In this document: in pieces, positions 1-7,173 of the stretch
Layout: each line of letters starts with the position of its first letter
Position numbering within the stretch: position 1 is the first letter of the stretch
Source of the DNA: Desulfosudis sp034189195
GTDB taxonomy: Bacteria; Desulfobacterota; Desulfobacteria; Desulfobacterales; Desulfosudaceae
DNA length: 9,607 nucleotides
NCBI GenBank assembly: GCA_034189195.1
Contig: JAXHVI010000076.1
Span: 1-9,607, forward strand
Direction of reading: 5' to 3'
Program-made: the position numbers and the translations under genes
Notes under the pieces: model-generated
What the model was told of the DNA's origin: nothing
Seen by the model: the letters and a program-made list of their open reading frames with translations, nothing else
The model's database searches: none

Positions 1-258
1 TTCGGCAATACCCTGAAGCTTGTTGAGCCCGGATGCGGAAAAATCCACGGCCGTTACCGTGCAGCCCCGCCGGGCCAGGTGAATGGAATAGCGGCCTTCG
101 CCGGCCCCCAGGTCAAGGGCGGTTCTGTCGGTCAGGTCTATATTGTTGAAAAATCCTTCGAATTCCGGCCGGACCCCCCAGCCGTAATACATGCCGGATG
201 ACTGGTAGGCCAGGTCAAAGGATTTTGCCTTCTCGCTTTTGGATGTGGAAAGGGGCAT
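1..258 (-). CDS. Class I SAM-dependent methyltransferase, N-terminal part (runs off the window)
   Basis: The first 86 codons of a minus-strand gene are visible; the 3' part lies beyond base 1. The protein opens with a hydrophilic stretch (MPLSTSKSEKAKSFD), then an aromatic-rich stretch around Y24-W27. Residues 47-57 read ALDLGAGEGRY, the glycine-rich motif I of Rossmann-fold methyltransferases that binds S-adenosylmethionine. V68-TAVDFS-S74 follows, giving the acidic residue after strand 2 (D72) that normally contacts the SAM ribose. The layout resembles the broad Methyltransf_11/25 and TehB-like groups; the substrate cannot be told from this part. The ATG at 258 is preceded by a weak CAGG about 7 nt upstream, and a sigma70-like promoter lies at 317-345. 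It is divergent from the glycosyltransferase pair. Family assignment is firm, precise function unknown. Confidence 0.9.
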   Translation of the reverse strand, partial: MPLSTSKSEKAKSFDLAYQSSGMYYGWGVRPEFEGFFNNIDLTDRTALDLGAGEGRYSIHLARRGCTVTAVDFSASGLNKLQGIAE

Positions 259-316
259 GGCGAACCTGAAAAAGGATGTTACTGGATTAATAGCAAAGTT
301 CGAATAAGCTTTTCGT

Positions 317-345
317 GTTATGGCACCTTGCACCGCATAAGTCAA
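317..345 (-). promoter_or_regulatory. Putative sigma70 promoter for the methyltransferase gene
   Basis: Read on the minus strand, TTGACT (345-340) is followed after 17 nt by CATAAC (322-317). This gives a -35 matching 5/6 and a -10 matching 4/6 of the consensus. It would start transcription near 310, about 50 nt upstream of the ATG at 258. This is a pattern match only. Confidence 0.4.
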
Positions 346-397
346 CGGCCGGTTTGGCCCGGCAGGCCCGTGGCGGTTGCAAAAAACGATAAAACGT

Positions 398-427
398 GTG
401 ACAACCGGTGCATTAACCTACTATATG
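398..427 (+). promoter_or_regulatory. Putative sigma70 promoter for the glycosyltransferase pair
   Basis: GTGACA (398-403) and TATATG (422-427), 18 nt apart, form a plausible -35/-10 pair in an otherwise gene-free stretch (259-588). Transcription would start near 434 and leave a leader of about 155 nt that contains the hairpin at 540-578. The 64-codon open frame across 328-522 shows no protein-like character, so I see no gene in this stretch. Confidence 0.35.
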
Positions 428-539
428 TATATGGCGATCAATCATTTTCAGCTGCCGTCAAATATGATGCAATCACATTCAGCTTTTACCGGATGATTTC
501 ATTATGGAAACACCCGGCATAAGCCTGCTTGAATGTCAG

Positions 540-578
540 CAGCGGACCGGCACAGAGGAGGCCTGTGCCGGTCCGCTG
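540..578 (+). promoter_or_regulatory. Perfect 16-bp inverted repeat (leader hairpin) just before the glycosyltransferase start
   Basis: CAGCGGACCGGCACAG (540-555) and CTGTGCCGGTCCGCTG (563-578) are exact reverse complements, separated by the 7-nt loop AGGAGGC. The stem is GC-rich and should be very stable. The loop displays AGGAGG, a full anti-16S-like Shine-Dalgarno sequence, and the proper ribosome-binding stretch AAGGGGAGG (580-588) starts 2 nt after the stem. No T-run follows on either strand, so it does not look like an intrinsic terminator. It could control translation, bind a protein, stabilise the transcript, or be a dispersed palindromic repeat. Confidence 0.85.
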
Positions 579-588
579 TAAGGGGAGG

Positions 589-1998
589 ATGTTGTCATTG
601 CGTTTGTTTGCCCAATTTGAAACCTGTGGTGATCAATTGCCAGTGACCGGAGATTTTTCAAATCGGAGGCTGAACAGTCGGTTTTTCCGGGTGCTCTGCC
701 TTCTGTCTGGCCCGGCTGTTCTTTTCTTCTTTATTAATGGGGTTAAAGCCCTATGGCTTTCGTTTCTGCCGCCCTACATCTTTATGAAGGACATGGTTCA
801 GGATTGGTTGCTGGCCAAAGCTCTGCTGTCCGGCATTTATCCCTATGACCCCTCACCGGTGCTGGCGGCCCGTTTCCTGGGCGCCTGGTCGGAATTTGTT
901 ATCCTTCATCATCCATCGCCCCACCCTCCCATTGCCGCTATTGCTGCCCTTCCTCTGGGACTGCTGTCCTGCCGGCAGGCGGCGTTTGCCTGGCTGGGTT
1001 TTGAATTGATGTGTATGGGTGTCTCCGTTTACCTGGTACTGAAATGGTGGGGGGAGGCTTCACTTAGATGGGCCACAGGCCTGACCATATTGCTGATCGC
1101 ATGGGCCCCTTTTGGAGAAGGGCTGCTGTTCGGGCAGAGCAATACACTGGTGCTGTTGTTGTTGATATGTGCCTGGCAGACAGAAAGACAATGGTTATGC
1201 GGTGTTTTTATCGGGTGTTCATTGGCAATAAAATTTATGGGCTGGCCCATCCTGCTGTTCTGTCTGCTGCGCAAAAAATGGCGGGTCGCCGGCGCCGCCT
1301 TTGCGGTGTTGATTGCGGGACACATTGCCGCTGTTCTGGTGATGGAGGCAGATCCGGTCTTGTTTTACTACAGCAAGGTCATCGGCAGCGTGGACGCGAT
1401 TTATCGGTTCGCCGATGGTAACTTTTCCGTCTGGTCGCTGGGCTGGCGTATGTTCGTGGGGGTCAGCGGCCCCTTTAAACAGAGCATCAATGTTTTACCT
1501 CTTTTTGCAAACGCCCCCATGGCCCTGCCCGTTTCCTTTTTTCTGACAATTGTCTTTGCGGCGGGGGGGATGATTCTTGCCCTGAAAAGACGGGACTCTG
1601 ATGTCGCCTGGGCGCTGCTGTTTTGTCTGAGTGCCGTCACCGGCCCTATCTCCTGGATACACTACCTGGTTTTGCTGCTTCCACCCGCGGCTGTGATACT
1701 CAAGCGCATCATGGGGCTCGGGTTCCCTCTGGGGCAGACGGCCATATGGTTTTTGCTGATGCTGTTGCTGCTGGTTCCAGATTCAATGTTGAACGGGCTT
1801 GCCGCTTTTTTTGATTTACAACCCTCCGGTTTCGGCCCGGTGACGGTTTCTTTCTGGGCCGGTCTGTTAACCCTCATGCCACTGGCTGTTACCCTGGGAA
1901 TGATGGCGTTTGTCTATCAGACGGGGAAAACGATGCCTCCAGGTTTCTGCTCCCCCGGAATGCCACGGGAAGGTAAAGGGGCACGGTATTATGATTAA
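589..1998 (+). CDS. Polytopic GT-C glycosyltransferase, GT87/DUF2029 family (first of tandem pair)
   Basis: This is a highly hydrophobic protein of about 470 residues with roughly ten membrane segments, predicted to lie in the inner membrane. GT87 enzymes (for example mycobacterial PimE) move a sugar, usually mannose, from a polyprenyl-phosphate donor to a lipid-linked acceptor on the periplasmic side. The family signature follows the first membrane helix: K-D68 in KDMVQDWLLAKALLSGIYPY, where the Asp fits the GT-C catalytic acid, then PSPHPP, then EGLLFGQSN and KFMGWP. I chose ATG 589 because the AAGGGGAGG stretch lies immediately upstream. That spacing is very tight, so a TTG at 598 (9 nt from GGAGG) is a real alternative. 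The frame stays open back to a TTG at 529, but that would translate through the 16-bp hairpin. The stop overlaps the next gene by 8 nt. Sugar and acceptor are unknown. Confidence 0.85.
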   Translation: MLSLRLFAQFETCGDQLPVTGDFSNRRLNSRFFRVLCLLSGPAVLFFFINGVKALWLSFLPPYIFMKDMVQDWLLAKALLSGIYPYDPSPVLAARFLGAWSEFVILHHPSPHPPIAAIAALPLGLLSCRQAAFAWLGFELMCMGVSVYLVLKWWGEASLRWATGLTILLIAWAPFGEGLLFGQSNTLVLLLLICAWQTERQWLCGVFIGCSLAIKFMGWPILLFCLLRKKWRVAGAAFAVLIAGHIAAVLVMEADPVLFYYSKVIGSVDAIYRFADGNFSVWSLGWRMFVGVSGPFKQSINVLPLFANAPMALPVSFFLTIVFAAGGMILALKRRDSDVAWALLFCLSAVTGPISWIHYLVLLLPPAAVILKRIMGLGFPLGQTAIWFLLMLLLLVPDSMLNGLAAFFDLQPSGFGPVTVSFWAGLLTLMPLAVTLGMMAFVYQTGKTMPPGFCSPGMPREGKGARYYD

Positions 1999-3379
1999 AT
2001 GCCGTTTGTTCTACCGCCTGCATATGCGGCAACCGGTTTCGGATCAAACTGAAGACACCGCCCCTGCTATATGTTGCCGGCAATCAAGATGGTTCAGGCG
2101 GGGGTGTTTTTTGCTGCTGGCGGTTGTGTGGGCTGTCCTGTTTCTTGAACCGCTGCGCCTGATGATGCTCTATGCTTTCCCTCCCCGTGTTTTTTTAAAG
2201 GATTTCACGCAGGAGTGGCTCATGGCCAGGGCCGTTATGGAAGGGGTCAATCCCTACCTGCCGCTGGCCCGGCTGGCTGAAATATTTTTTTCTCCGGCGC
2301 CGCACCTCATCGGCCTGGGCCTGCCTTCCCCGCACCCGCCGCCGGCGGTGCTGCTGGCTCTGCCTTTCGGCCTGATAAACTATCCCCAGGCGGCACTGGC
2401 CTGGTTGTTCTTTGAACTGGCCTGTATCGGCGCGTCTGTCTATATCGTACTGCACTGGTGGCGAGGCGGACGGCCTTCCCTGGTCCGCGTCGCCTTTACC
2501 ACGCTTCTGGTACTGGCCGCTGCCCCATTCTGGGAAGGACTGCTTTATGGCCAGCTCTCCTCCCTGCTGCTGCTCCTTCTCCTCTGCGCATGGCGGTCGC
2601 AGCGCCAGATCCGGGCCGGATGTTTTCTGGGCGCATCGCTTTCCTTGAAACTGGTGGGCGCGCCCATCTGGCTTTTTTTTCTGATTCGAAAACAGTGGTA
2701 CGCCGCCGGCGCGGCTTTTGGTGTTTTTATCGTCACCCATGTCGCGGCGGCCCTGGCGATGGGTATCGACCCCATCGCGCATTACTATCGGTCTGTTGCC
2801 GGCAGCATGGCTTATACCTACCGGCTGGTTGAATGGAATTTTTCCCCCTGGACCGTGGGATGGCGGCTGTTTAGCGGTGTGGGGGGACCGTTTGAAAAGA
2901 GCACGGTCATTTTGCCGCTGTTTCAGGCGCCCGGGGCGGCCCTGTATGCTTCCGCGCTGCTGCTGGTGCTTGCGCTGGGAGCTGGGCTGCTGATGGCGGC
3001 AAAGTCAAAGGACCGCAACGTTTCATGGGCCGTGCTTTTCTGTGTAAGCGCTGTCGTGGGGCCGATCGCCTGGATTCACTACCTGGTATTGTTGCTGCCG
3101 CCCTTTGCCTTGGTTCTGAATAATTTGAAACGCCGGGGATATCCACTGTTGCAGACAACCCTGTGGGCGATGCTTGCCGGAGCGTTATTGATTCCCGATT
3201 ATGCACTGATCAACCTGCTGGCGCGGTTCAACATCAATTATTCGGGGACCGGGCCGGTAACGGTTGCGTTCCGGACCGGGTTGCTCACCCTTGTCCCCCT
3301 GGCCGTCACCCTGATCCTGATGGGGCTGGCGGCCTGGAGTGCAAAACAGGAGGAAAGGCCGGCCGCGCCTTCTGAATGA
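1991..3379 (+). CDS. Polytopic GT-C glycosyltransferase, GT87/DUF2029 family (second of tandem pair)
   Basis: A protein of 462 residues co-linear with its upstream neighbour over nearly the whole length, with about half the residues identical by eye. Shared blocks include KD(M/F)xQ(D/E)WLxA(K/R)A, PSPHPP, EGLL(F/Y)GQ, (I/V)GWR(M/L)F, the S-W-IHYLVLLLPP block and GPVTV(S/A)F. The presumed catalytic Asp is D71 in VFLKDFTQEW. It therefore looks active and arose by tandem duplication and divergence. ATG 1991 overlaps the upstream stop by 8 nt and is preceded by AAGGTAAAGGGG at about 10 nt, so translation is probably coupled. An in-frame start at 1910 lies deep inside the upstream gene and has no such support. 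The N-terminus of about 35 residues is polar, then a first membrane helix (LLLAVVWAVLFL). Loop regions around residues 85-100 differ most between copies, which may mean different acceptors. Confidence 0.86.
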   Translation: MIKCRLFYRLHMRQPVSDQTEDTAPAICCRQSRWFRRGCFLLLAVVWAVLFLEPLRLMMLYAFPPRVFLKDFTQEWLMARAVMEGVNPYLPLARLAEIFFSPAPHLIGLGLPSPHPPPAVLLALPFGLINYPQAALAWLFFELACIGASVYIVLHWWRGGRPSLVRVAFTTLLVLAAAPFWEGLLYGQLSSLLLLLLLCAWRSQRQIRAGCFLGASLSLKLVGAPIWLFFLIRKQWYAAGAAFGVFIVTHVAAALAMGIDPIAHYYRSVAGSMAYTYRLVEWNFSPWTVGWRLFSGVGGPFEKSTVILPLFQAPGAALYASALLLVLALGAGLLMAAKSKDRNVSWAVLFCVSAVVGPIAWIHYLVLLLPPFALVLNNLKRRGYPLLQTTLWAMLAGALLIPDYALINLLARFNINYSGTGPVTVAFRTGLLTLVPLAVTLILMGLAAWSAKQEERPAAPSE

Positions 3380-3490
3380 TCGGCTTTCGGATCAGGGAAT
3401 ATATCTGAAAGGGAAGGGAAAGAGTGAGCCGGAACGTCGAGGGAAATTATCATCGGTCGAAAACGTACACATAAAACGGTGTCAGATCAG

Positions 3491-3537
3491 GAGGGGCCAG
3501 GTCGCCTTGGAATATGCACCCGGCCCTTAGGCCCCTC
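3491..3537. repeat. Inverted repeat between convergent genes, possible weak bidirectional terminator
   Basis: GAGGGGCC (3491-3498) and GGCCCCTC (3530-3537) are exact complements with a 31-nt spacer. The spacer carries further GGGCC/GGCCC pairings that would compete. It lies in the 174-nt gap between the convergent glycosyltransferase pair and the ydbL-like gene, where terminators for both would be expected. Neither side has a convincing T-run, so the terminator role is a guess. Confidence 0.4.
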
Positions 3538-3553
3538 GAATCCTTGACCCTTT

Positions 3554-3931
3554 CTATTTTTTTTGCCACTCGCCGTCGTCGGTCTGAATCCAGGTGCCGG
3601 GCGCGGCGGTCTCTCTGATCTGCAGTGCCCGGCGGGCCCCCACTTTTTCCACGGTGGCCCCGGTCTTTCTGGCAATGGCCTGGTAGACCACCATGCGGTC
3701 CCGGTTCTCCTCGGCCACGATGTCGGCGCCCTTGCCGCCGGTTTTCCGAAGTTCCAGCAGGCCCTGATTGTTTTCACCGATCAGGCCCTGGGCCTTGAGG
3801 CTGTCAATGGTTCCCAAGCGCTCTTTCATGCGTGCCTTTATGTCATCGGCCTCACCGGCCATGGCAAAGGATGCGGCCAGCAGGACCAGGCCGGCGGTCA
3901 GTATGCAAAAAACAAAGGTTCTGGTTTTCAT
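3554..3931 (-). CDS. ydbL: YdbL-type periplasmic protein (DUF1318)
   Basis: A 125-residue protein with a clear Sec signal peptide (MKTRTF plus hydrophobic core, cleavage probably after AMA at residue 25). The mature part follows the YdbL/DUF1318 pattern: a helical start, a G-(L/E)-x-G-E-N-(x)-G-(L)-L motif (residues 49-58), then EENRDRMVVYQAIARKTGATVEKVGARRAL (74-103) and a terminal PGTWIQTDDGEWQKK. E. coli YdbL, about 108 residues, ends in a very similar way. In E. coli, YdbL is reported to act with YdbH and YnbE and to prevent improper YnbE assembly, so a chaperone-like role in the periplasm is likely here. Start ATG 3931 has a fine AAAGGAG 6 nt upstream. It is the last gene of the operon, 38 nt after the ynbE-like gene. 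Confidence 0.9.
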   Translation of the reverse strand: MKTRTFVFCILTAGLVLLAASFAMAGEADDIKARMKERLGTIDSLKAQGLIGENNQGLLELRKTGGKGADIVAEENRDRMVVYQAIARKTGATVEKVGARRALQIRETAAPGTWIQTDDGEWQKK

Positions 3932-3969
3932 GGGGGTCTCCTTTCAGAATCAATGATCCGGTGGAAGTG

Positions 3970-4158
3970 CTATCTTTTTTCGGATTCGCCTGCGGGTTCG
4001 ACGGCGTCAATGTCGCTGAAAAAGTCGTCTAAGGCCTTGTCCACCTTGATGTTGATATCCACGGTGATGTGAATGGGCTCCACCTGGACTTTGTGGGTGC
4101 AGGCCGCGGTAAACAAGAACGCGGCCGCCCACAGGCAGATAAAAAATTTTTTTCTCAT
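3970..4158 (-). CDS. ynbE: YnbE-type small outer-membrane lipoprotein
   Basis: A 62-residue protein with a lipoprotein signal peptide: MRKKFF, hydrophobic core, lipobox FTAAC with the acylated Cys at position 20. The mature 43 residues contain the hallmark VEPIHITVDINIKVDKALDDFFSDID. This matches the conserved YnbE core, in which an alternating beta-strand pattern (P-I-x-I-x-x-x-I-x-I-K) precedes an acidic helix. In E. coli, YnbE sits in the outer membrane and extends the YdbH beta-groove to complete the intermembrane bridge. The residue after Cys is Thr, not Asp, which fits outer-membrane sorting. ATG 4158 is chosen over the in-frame ATG 4191 because AGGAG lies 6 nt upstream and the signal peptide begins there; 4191 would also sit inside the preceding gene. 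The gap to the ydbH-like stop is 14 nt. Confidence 0.9.
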   Translation of the reverse strand: MRKKFFICLWAAAFLFTAACTHKVQVEPIHITVDINIKVDKALDDFFSDIDAVEPAGESEKR

Positions 4159-4172
4159 GCCCGGCTCCTGTG

Positions 4173-6776
4173 TTAGGGGTTGATCTTCCATATGTCTTTA
4201 TACCCGATCAGCTGGTTTATGGGAATCCGGAAATTGACGTCCAGACTCAACCCTTTGAATTCTGAATATTTCCGCTGGTCGGTCACCCGGACAAAACCGC
4301 CTGCGTCCTTGTCATACACGAAGGGCAGGGATTGCGTGGGCTTGCCGTCGAACTGAAGTTTGACGGCAAGGTCCTCGCCTTCGGAATTGAGCAGCACCTT
4401 GGCCCAGTCATACCGGTAGTTTTTGAGCGCCTCCCGGGCCAGGTCGATCTGTTTATACTGGGCCGATGTTTCGGGCAGGCCGGCCGTCAGCATGTCGGCC
4501 CTGCCTAAATGAATGATGCCCCCTTCGCCCGGCGCGGAAAAGAGAAATCCGTTGTCAATGGCAATGTCGCCGCCGGTGTAAAGAATGGGAATCCGGCCGC
4601 TCACCGTGCCCTGGCCTTCCGCGGCCACCGCGCCCATCTGGCCCAGCACATCGGCCAGGTTGAGCCGGTCGGCGTAAAGCGTCAGGTCATAGTTTGTCTG
4701 CCCCGGCGCGATCCGCAGGCCTTCGGTGTAAACCGTGCCCCGGCACCAGCTGAAACGGCTTTTTTCAATAAACAGGGTCGGTCCTGATTCCAGTTGAAGA
4801 TCGATTTTGCCGTCGGCCACACGAATATCGCCAAACACGGCCTCCTGAAAACCCGCTTTCTGGTCCGGGCTGCTTTTAAATGACGGCAGATCAGGGATCG
4901 TGATGTCGGCAAAAATGCCGGCAACGGCAATCTTTTTTCCGGGCAATTGAAAACTGCCCGCGTCAAGCCGGCAGTGCAGATGGCCGGTGGTGGTACCGCC
5001 CCGAAAAGCGAAATCGGCGGAAAGATCCAGGTTGCCGTTGACCAGGGAGCCGGCGGCGTCCGGGGCAAAAAGCCCCAGGTCGATGTCCGGAGCCGCGTTT
5101 CGGTGGACCAGAGAAAGCTTCATGTCCATGGCCGGCCCGCCGGAATCCTCAACGGACGCGGAACCGGTCAGAATGCCGGACAGGCCGGAGATCACCCCTT
5201 TGCCGTACCGGGCGTTCAGCGCCAGAGTCTGCTCCTTCTGCTGAAGAGCCCCGGACAGTGCTCCCATGTTCAAGCGCTTCCATTTCACCGGGCCAATGGC
5301 CAGGCTGCCCTGCGGGGCAGGGCCTTCAGGCCACTGCCAGGGAAGGTGAACATCTGTTTTTTCAACTCGTACCTGGTGCCGGTCCGCGCGTATCCGGCCC
5401 AGGGCCAGGCCCAGGTCTCCCTTTGCGCTCATCGCCCGGCCGGCTGTTGAAAAATCAGCGGTGCCCCTGATTTTTGCGTCAGCAACAGTGAGGGTCCCCT
5501 CATTCAGCGTGATGGCGGCGCCGGAAGTGGTCAGCACACATTCTGCCCGCCCCCTGCCGGCGGTGCCGTTGCCTGAAACCTGAATGTCGGGTACCGGCAG
5601 CGCAACAAGGGCGTTCCCCATCCTGATCCGGCAGCTCTTTTTGTTATCGGTTTTGTCCCTGCCGGCGGTCAGGTCAAATTGCCAGCCGTTTTTGTCCGTA
5701 CGGCCTGAAAAGGTCCCGGCCAGGGTTAATGGACCGTCCAGCAGAAAGGGGGCCTGCGGGTCCGGCGCTGATGGGGCTGCCGCGATAGAAAAGCTTCCCT
5801 GCTTTTTATCTGCTTCCGGTCCTGCCTGCAAGGAGCCTGTGATTTTTTCAAGGGCCAGGGAAGCCGGTGAGACAAACTTGATGTTGGCGCCGGTCAGTTG
5901 CCATCCGGATGCCTGGCTGCCGGCAACGGTGACGGCAAGGGGCGCGTCGGAACCTGCCGGACCCAAGACCACGTTCTGATATCCGGCCTCGCCTTTTGTC
6001 ATTTCAAAACGGACAGACCCGGAAGCAAGGGCCGCCGGGTTCAGGCGAATGTGAGCACGGCCCGCCACCGACGCGCTGCCGGCAAGATGAAGGCCGGGCA
6101 CCAGGGAACTCCAGCCGGCGAACCGTTCCAGGACCAGGGCAGGGGCGTTGAGGGTTGCAAACAGCTCTCCCTGGTTCAGCATGGCCCGGGCCGTGACTGT
6201 TATTTGCTGGCCGCAGGGATACAGGTCAAGGACGGCGTCGATGGTCTCCATTGTGCCGTCGCTTGAGGTCAACTTCAGGTCGCAGGGAACCTGGAATCTT
6301 TGGCTTTCTGTCAGCAGGTTTACCATGACGCCGGAGATTTTAACGGCATCCATGGAAACCGGCAGGGAAGCCCCTTCGGCCGCGGGTGCTTTTTCAGGCG
6401 CGACCGGCGCAAAACCGGGAAAAGTAATGGCGCCGTCCGTGTATTGTGCGTTCACCGAGACGCCGTGGACCGTCACGGTATTAACATGTCCGCGCGCAAG
6501 GCCCCAGGGGGTGTACCGCGCCTTTATCGCGGCAACCTCAAGAAACGGCCGGTCCGGGTTTCCCAGCACCACAGGGCCGATCTCCGTTTCAAACAAGCCC
6601 AGCCGGGAGATGGACACGCTGGCCTGCTCAAGACCGGCCTGCCTTGCGGCGCGCGGAATCACCGTGGTCTCCAGCCAGCCGGCCAGCAGTACATTGACCG
6701 CTATCTGCCAGCAGAGCCAGATAACGCTGATTAAGGCGCCGGCAATCAGGATTTTTCTGATGATTTTTTGCGGCAT
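4173..6776 (-). CDS. ydbH: YdbH-type AsmA-like intermembrane phospholipid transport protein
   Basis: An 867-residue protein, close to the length of E. coli YdbH (about 880). Residues 9-32 form one N-terminal inner-membrane helix. The rest is a long periplasmic stretch of alternating, beta-rich segments typical of AsmA-like repeating-beta-groove proteins (TamB, YhdP, YdbH). The C-terminal 130 residues carry the most family-like part: ALKNYRYDWAKVLLNSEGEDL, KLQFDGKP, LPFVYD, and a closing block with LDVNFRIPIN. In E. coli, YdbH bridges inner and outer membrane with the lipoprotein YnbE and moves phospholipids; the two genes that follow here encode YnbE- and YdbL-type proteins in the same order. 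I chose ATG 6776, although its ribosome-binding site is weak. A TTG at 6824 is in frame but overlaps the upstream gene. Translation may depend on the neighbour ending 25 nt earlier. Confidence 0.9.
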   Translation of the reverse strand: MPQKIIRKILIAGALISVIWLCWQIAVNVLLAGWLETTVIPRAARQAGLEQASVSISRLGLFETEIGPVVLGNPDRPFLEVAAIKARYTPWGLARGHVNTVTVHGVSVNAQYTDGAITFPGFAPVAPEKAPAAEGASLPVSMDAVKISGVMVNLLTESQRFQVPCDLKLTSSDGTMETIDAVLDLYPCGQQITVTARAMLNQGELFATLNAPALVLERFAGWSSLVPGLHLAGSASVAGRAHIRLNPAALASGSVRFEMTKGEAGYQNVVLGPAGSDAPLAVTVAGSQASGWQLTGANIKFVSPASLALEKITGSLQAGPEADKKQGSFSIAAAPSAPDPQAPFLLDGPLTLAGTFSGRTDKNGWQFDLTAGRDKTDNKKSCRIRMGNALVALPVPDIQVSGNGTAGRGRAECVLTTSGAAITLNEGTLTVADAKIRGTADFSTAGRAMSAKGDLGLALGRIRADRHQVRVEKTDVHLPWQWPEGPAPQGSLAIGPVKWKRLNMGALSGALQQKEQTLALNARYGKGVISGLSGILTGSASVEDSGGPAMDMKLSLVHRNAAPDIDLGLFAPDAAGSLVNGNLDLSADFAFRGGTTTGHLHCRLDAGSFQLPGKKIAVAGIFADITIPDLPSFKSSPDQKAGFQEAVFGDIRVADGKIDLQLESGPTLFIEKSRFSWCRGTVYTEGLRIAPGQTNYDLTLYADRLNLADVLGQMGAVAAEGQGTVSGRIPILYTGGDIAIDNGFLFSAPGEGGIIHLGRADMLTAGLPETSAQYKQIDLAREALKNYRYDWAKVLLNSEGEDLAVKLQFDGKPTQSLPFVYDKDAGGFVRVTDQRKYSEFKGLSLDVNFRIPINQLIGYKDIWKINP

Positions 6777-6801
6777 GGTAACGGTCCGGTGTGCTCGCGC
6801 T

Positions 6802-7065
6802 CTATTTTCTCTTTTTTTCTCCAAGGGACTCGATAAACACTTTAGCGTCTTTCAGGCTCGCGCCGCTCTCTTCTCGAAATGCCTTAATGGCCTCGATCTT
6901 CTTGCCGCTTGCCAGCAACTCAAGAACTTTTGAAGACGGCTGCCATGATGGCGGTTCGCCGGACTCAATACCCAGATTTCGGAAAAGATAGCGCATCTGA
7001 CTCTCAAGCTTCTCTACACGTTCTTTCAGATTCTCGATATCCGTATCTTTCCTGCTGCCGAACAT
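6802..7065 (-). CDS. Small coiled-coil protein with ribosomal protein L12-like C-terminal domain
   Basis: A cytoplasmic-looking protein of 87 residues with no signal peptide. Residues 8-30 (TDIENLKERVEKLESQMRYLFRN) have heptad character and probably form a coiled coil, hence a dimer. Residues 45-81 (SSKVLELLASGKKIEAIKAFREESGASLKDAKVFIESL) match the C-terminal domain of bL12 (compare K-I-x-x-I-K-x-x-R-E-x-T-G-L-x-L-K-E-A-K). Such stand-alone L7/L12 C-terminal-domain proteins are known in bacteria without an agreed function; it is not the ribosomal stalk protein, which lacks this N-terminus. ATG 7065 is preceded by AAGGGGG at about 5 nt. The frame could start further upstream at 7098 but without such support. 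It is the promoter-proximal gene of the ydbH operon, 25 nt from ydbH, so co-expression is likely. A link to lipid transport is only implied by position. Confidence 0.8.
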   Translation of the reverse strand: MFGSRKDTDIENLKERVEKLESQMRYLFRNLGIESGEPPSWQPSSKVLELLASGKKIEAIKAFREESGASLKDAKVFIESLGEKKRK

Positions 7066-7124
7066 ATTTCCCCCTTCTATCCATATACTTTTAACCAAGA
7101 GTGGCTGGCTGGAGTGATGAGTGT

Positions 7125-7153
7125 ACCATATTCAGATGGGTATTGATTGTCAA
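7125..7153 (-). promoter_or_regulatory. Putative sigma70 promoter for the L12-like/ydbH/ynbE/ydbL operon
   Basis: On the minus strand, a perfect -35 TTGACA (7153-7148) is followed after 17 nt by TATGGT (7130-7125), a 4/6 match to the -10. Transcription would begin near 7117, about 50 nt before the ATG at 7065. It stands back-to-back with the plus-strand promoter at 7174. Confidence 0.55.
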
Positions 7154-7173
7154 ACAGGGAAAAGGATTCCATA

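Noticed and set aside
328..522. Open 64-codon plus-strand frame in the gap before the first glycosyltransferase
   Set aside because: It has no ribosome-binding site, no recognisable motif and mixed codon use, and it covers the likely promoters of both divergent genes.
2195..2782. 195-codon minus-strand open frame
   Set aside because: It lies antisense to the second glycosyltransferase and is very rich in Arg, Gln and Gly, as expected from the complement of GC-rich membrane-protein codons. It has no protein-like domain.
6148..6933. Long plus-strand open frame opposite the ydbH-like gene and the L12-like gene
   Set aside because: The minus-strand genes there are clearly real by family match; this frame is low-complexity Ser/Thr/Arg-rich shadow without a start signal.
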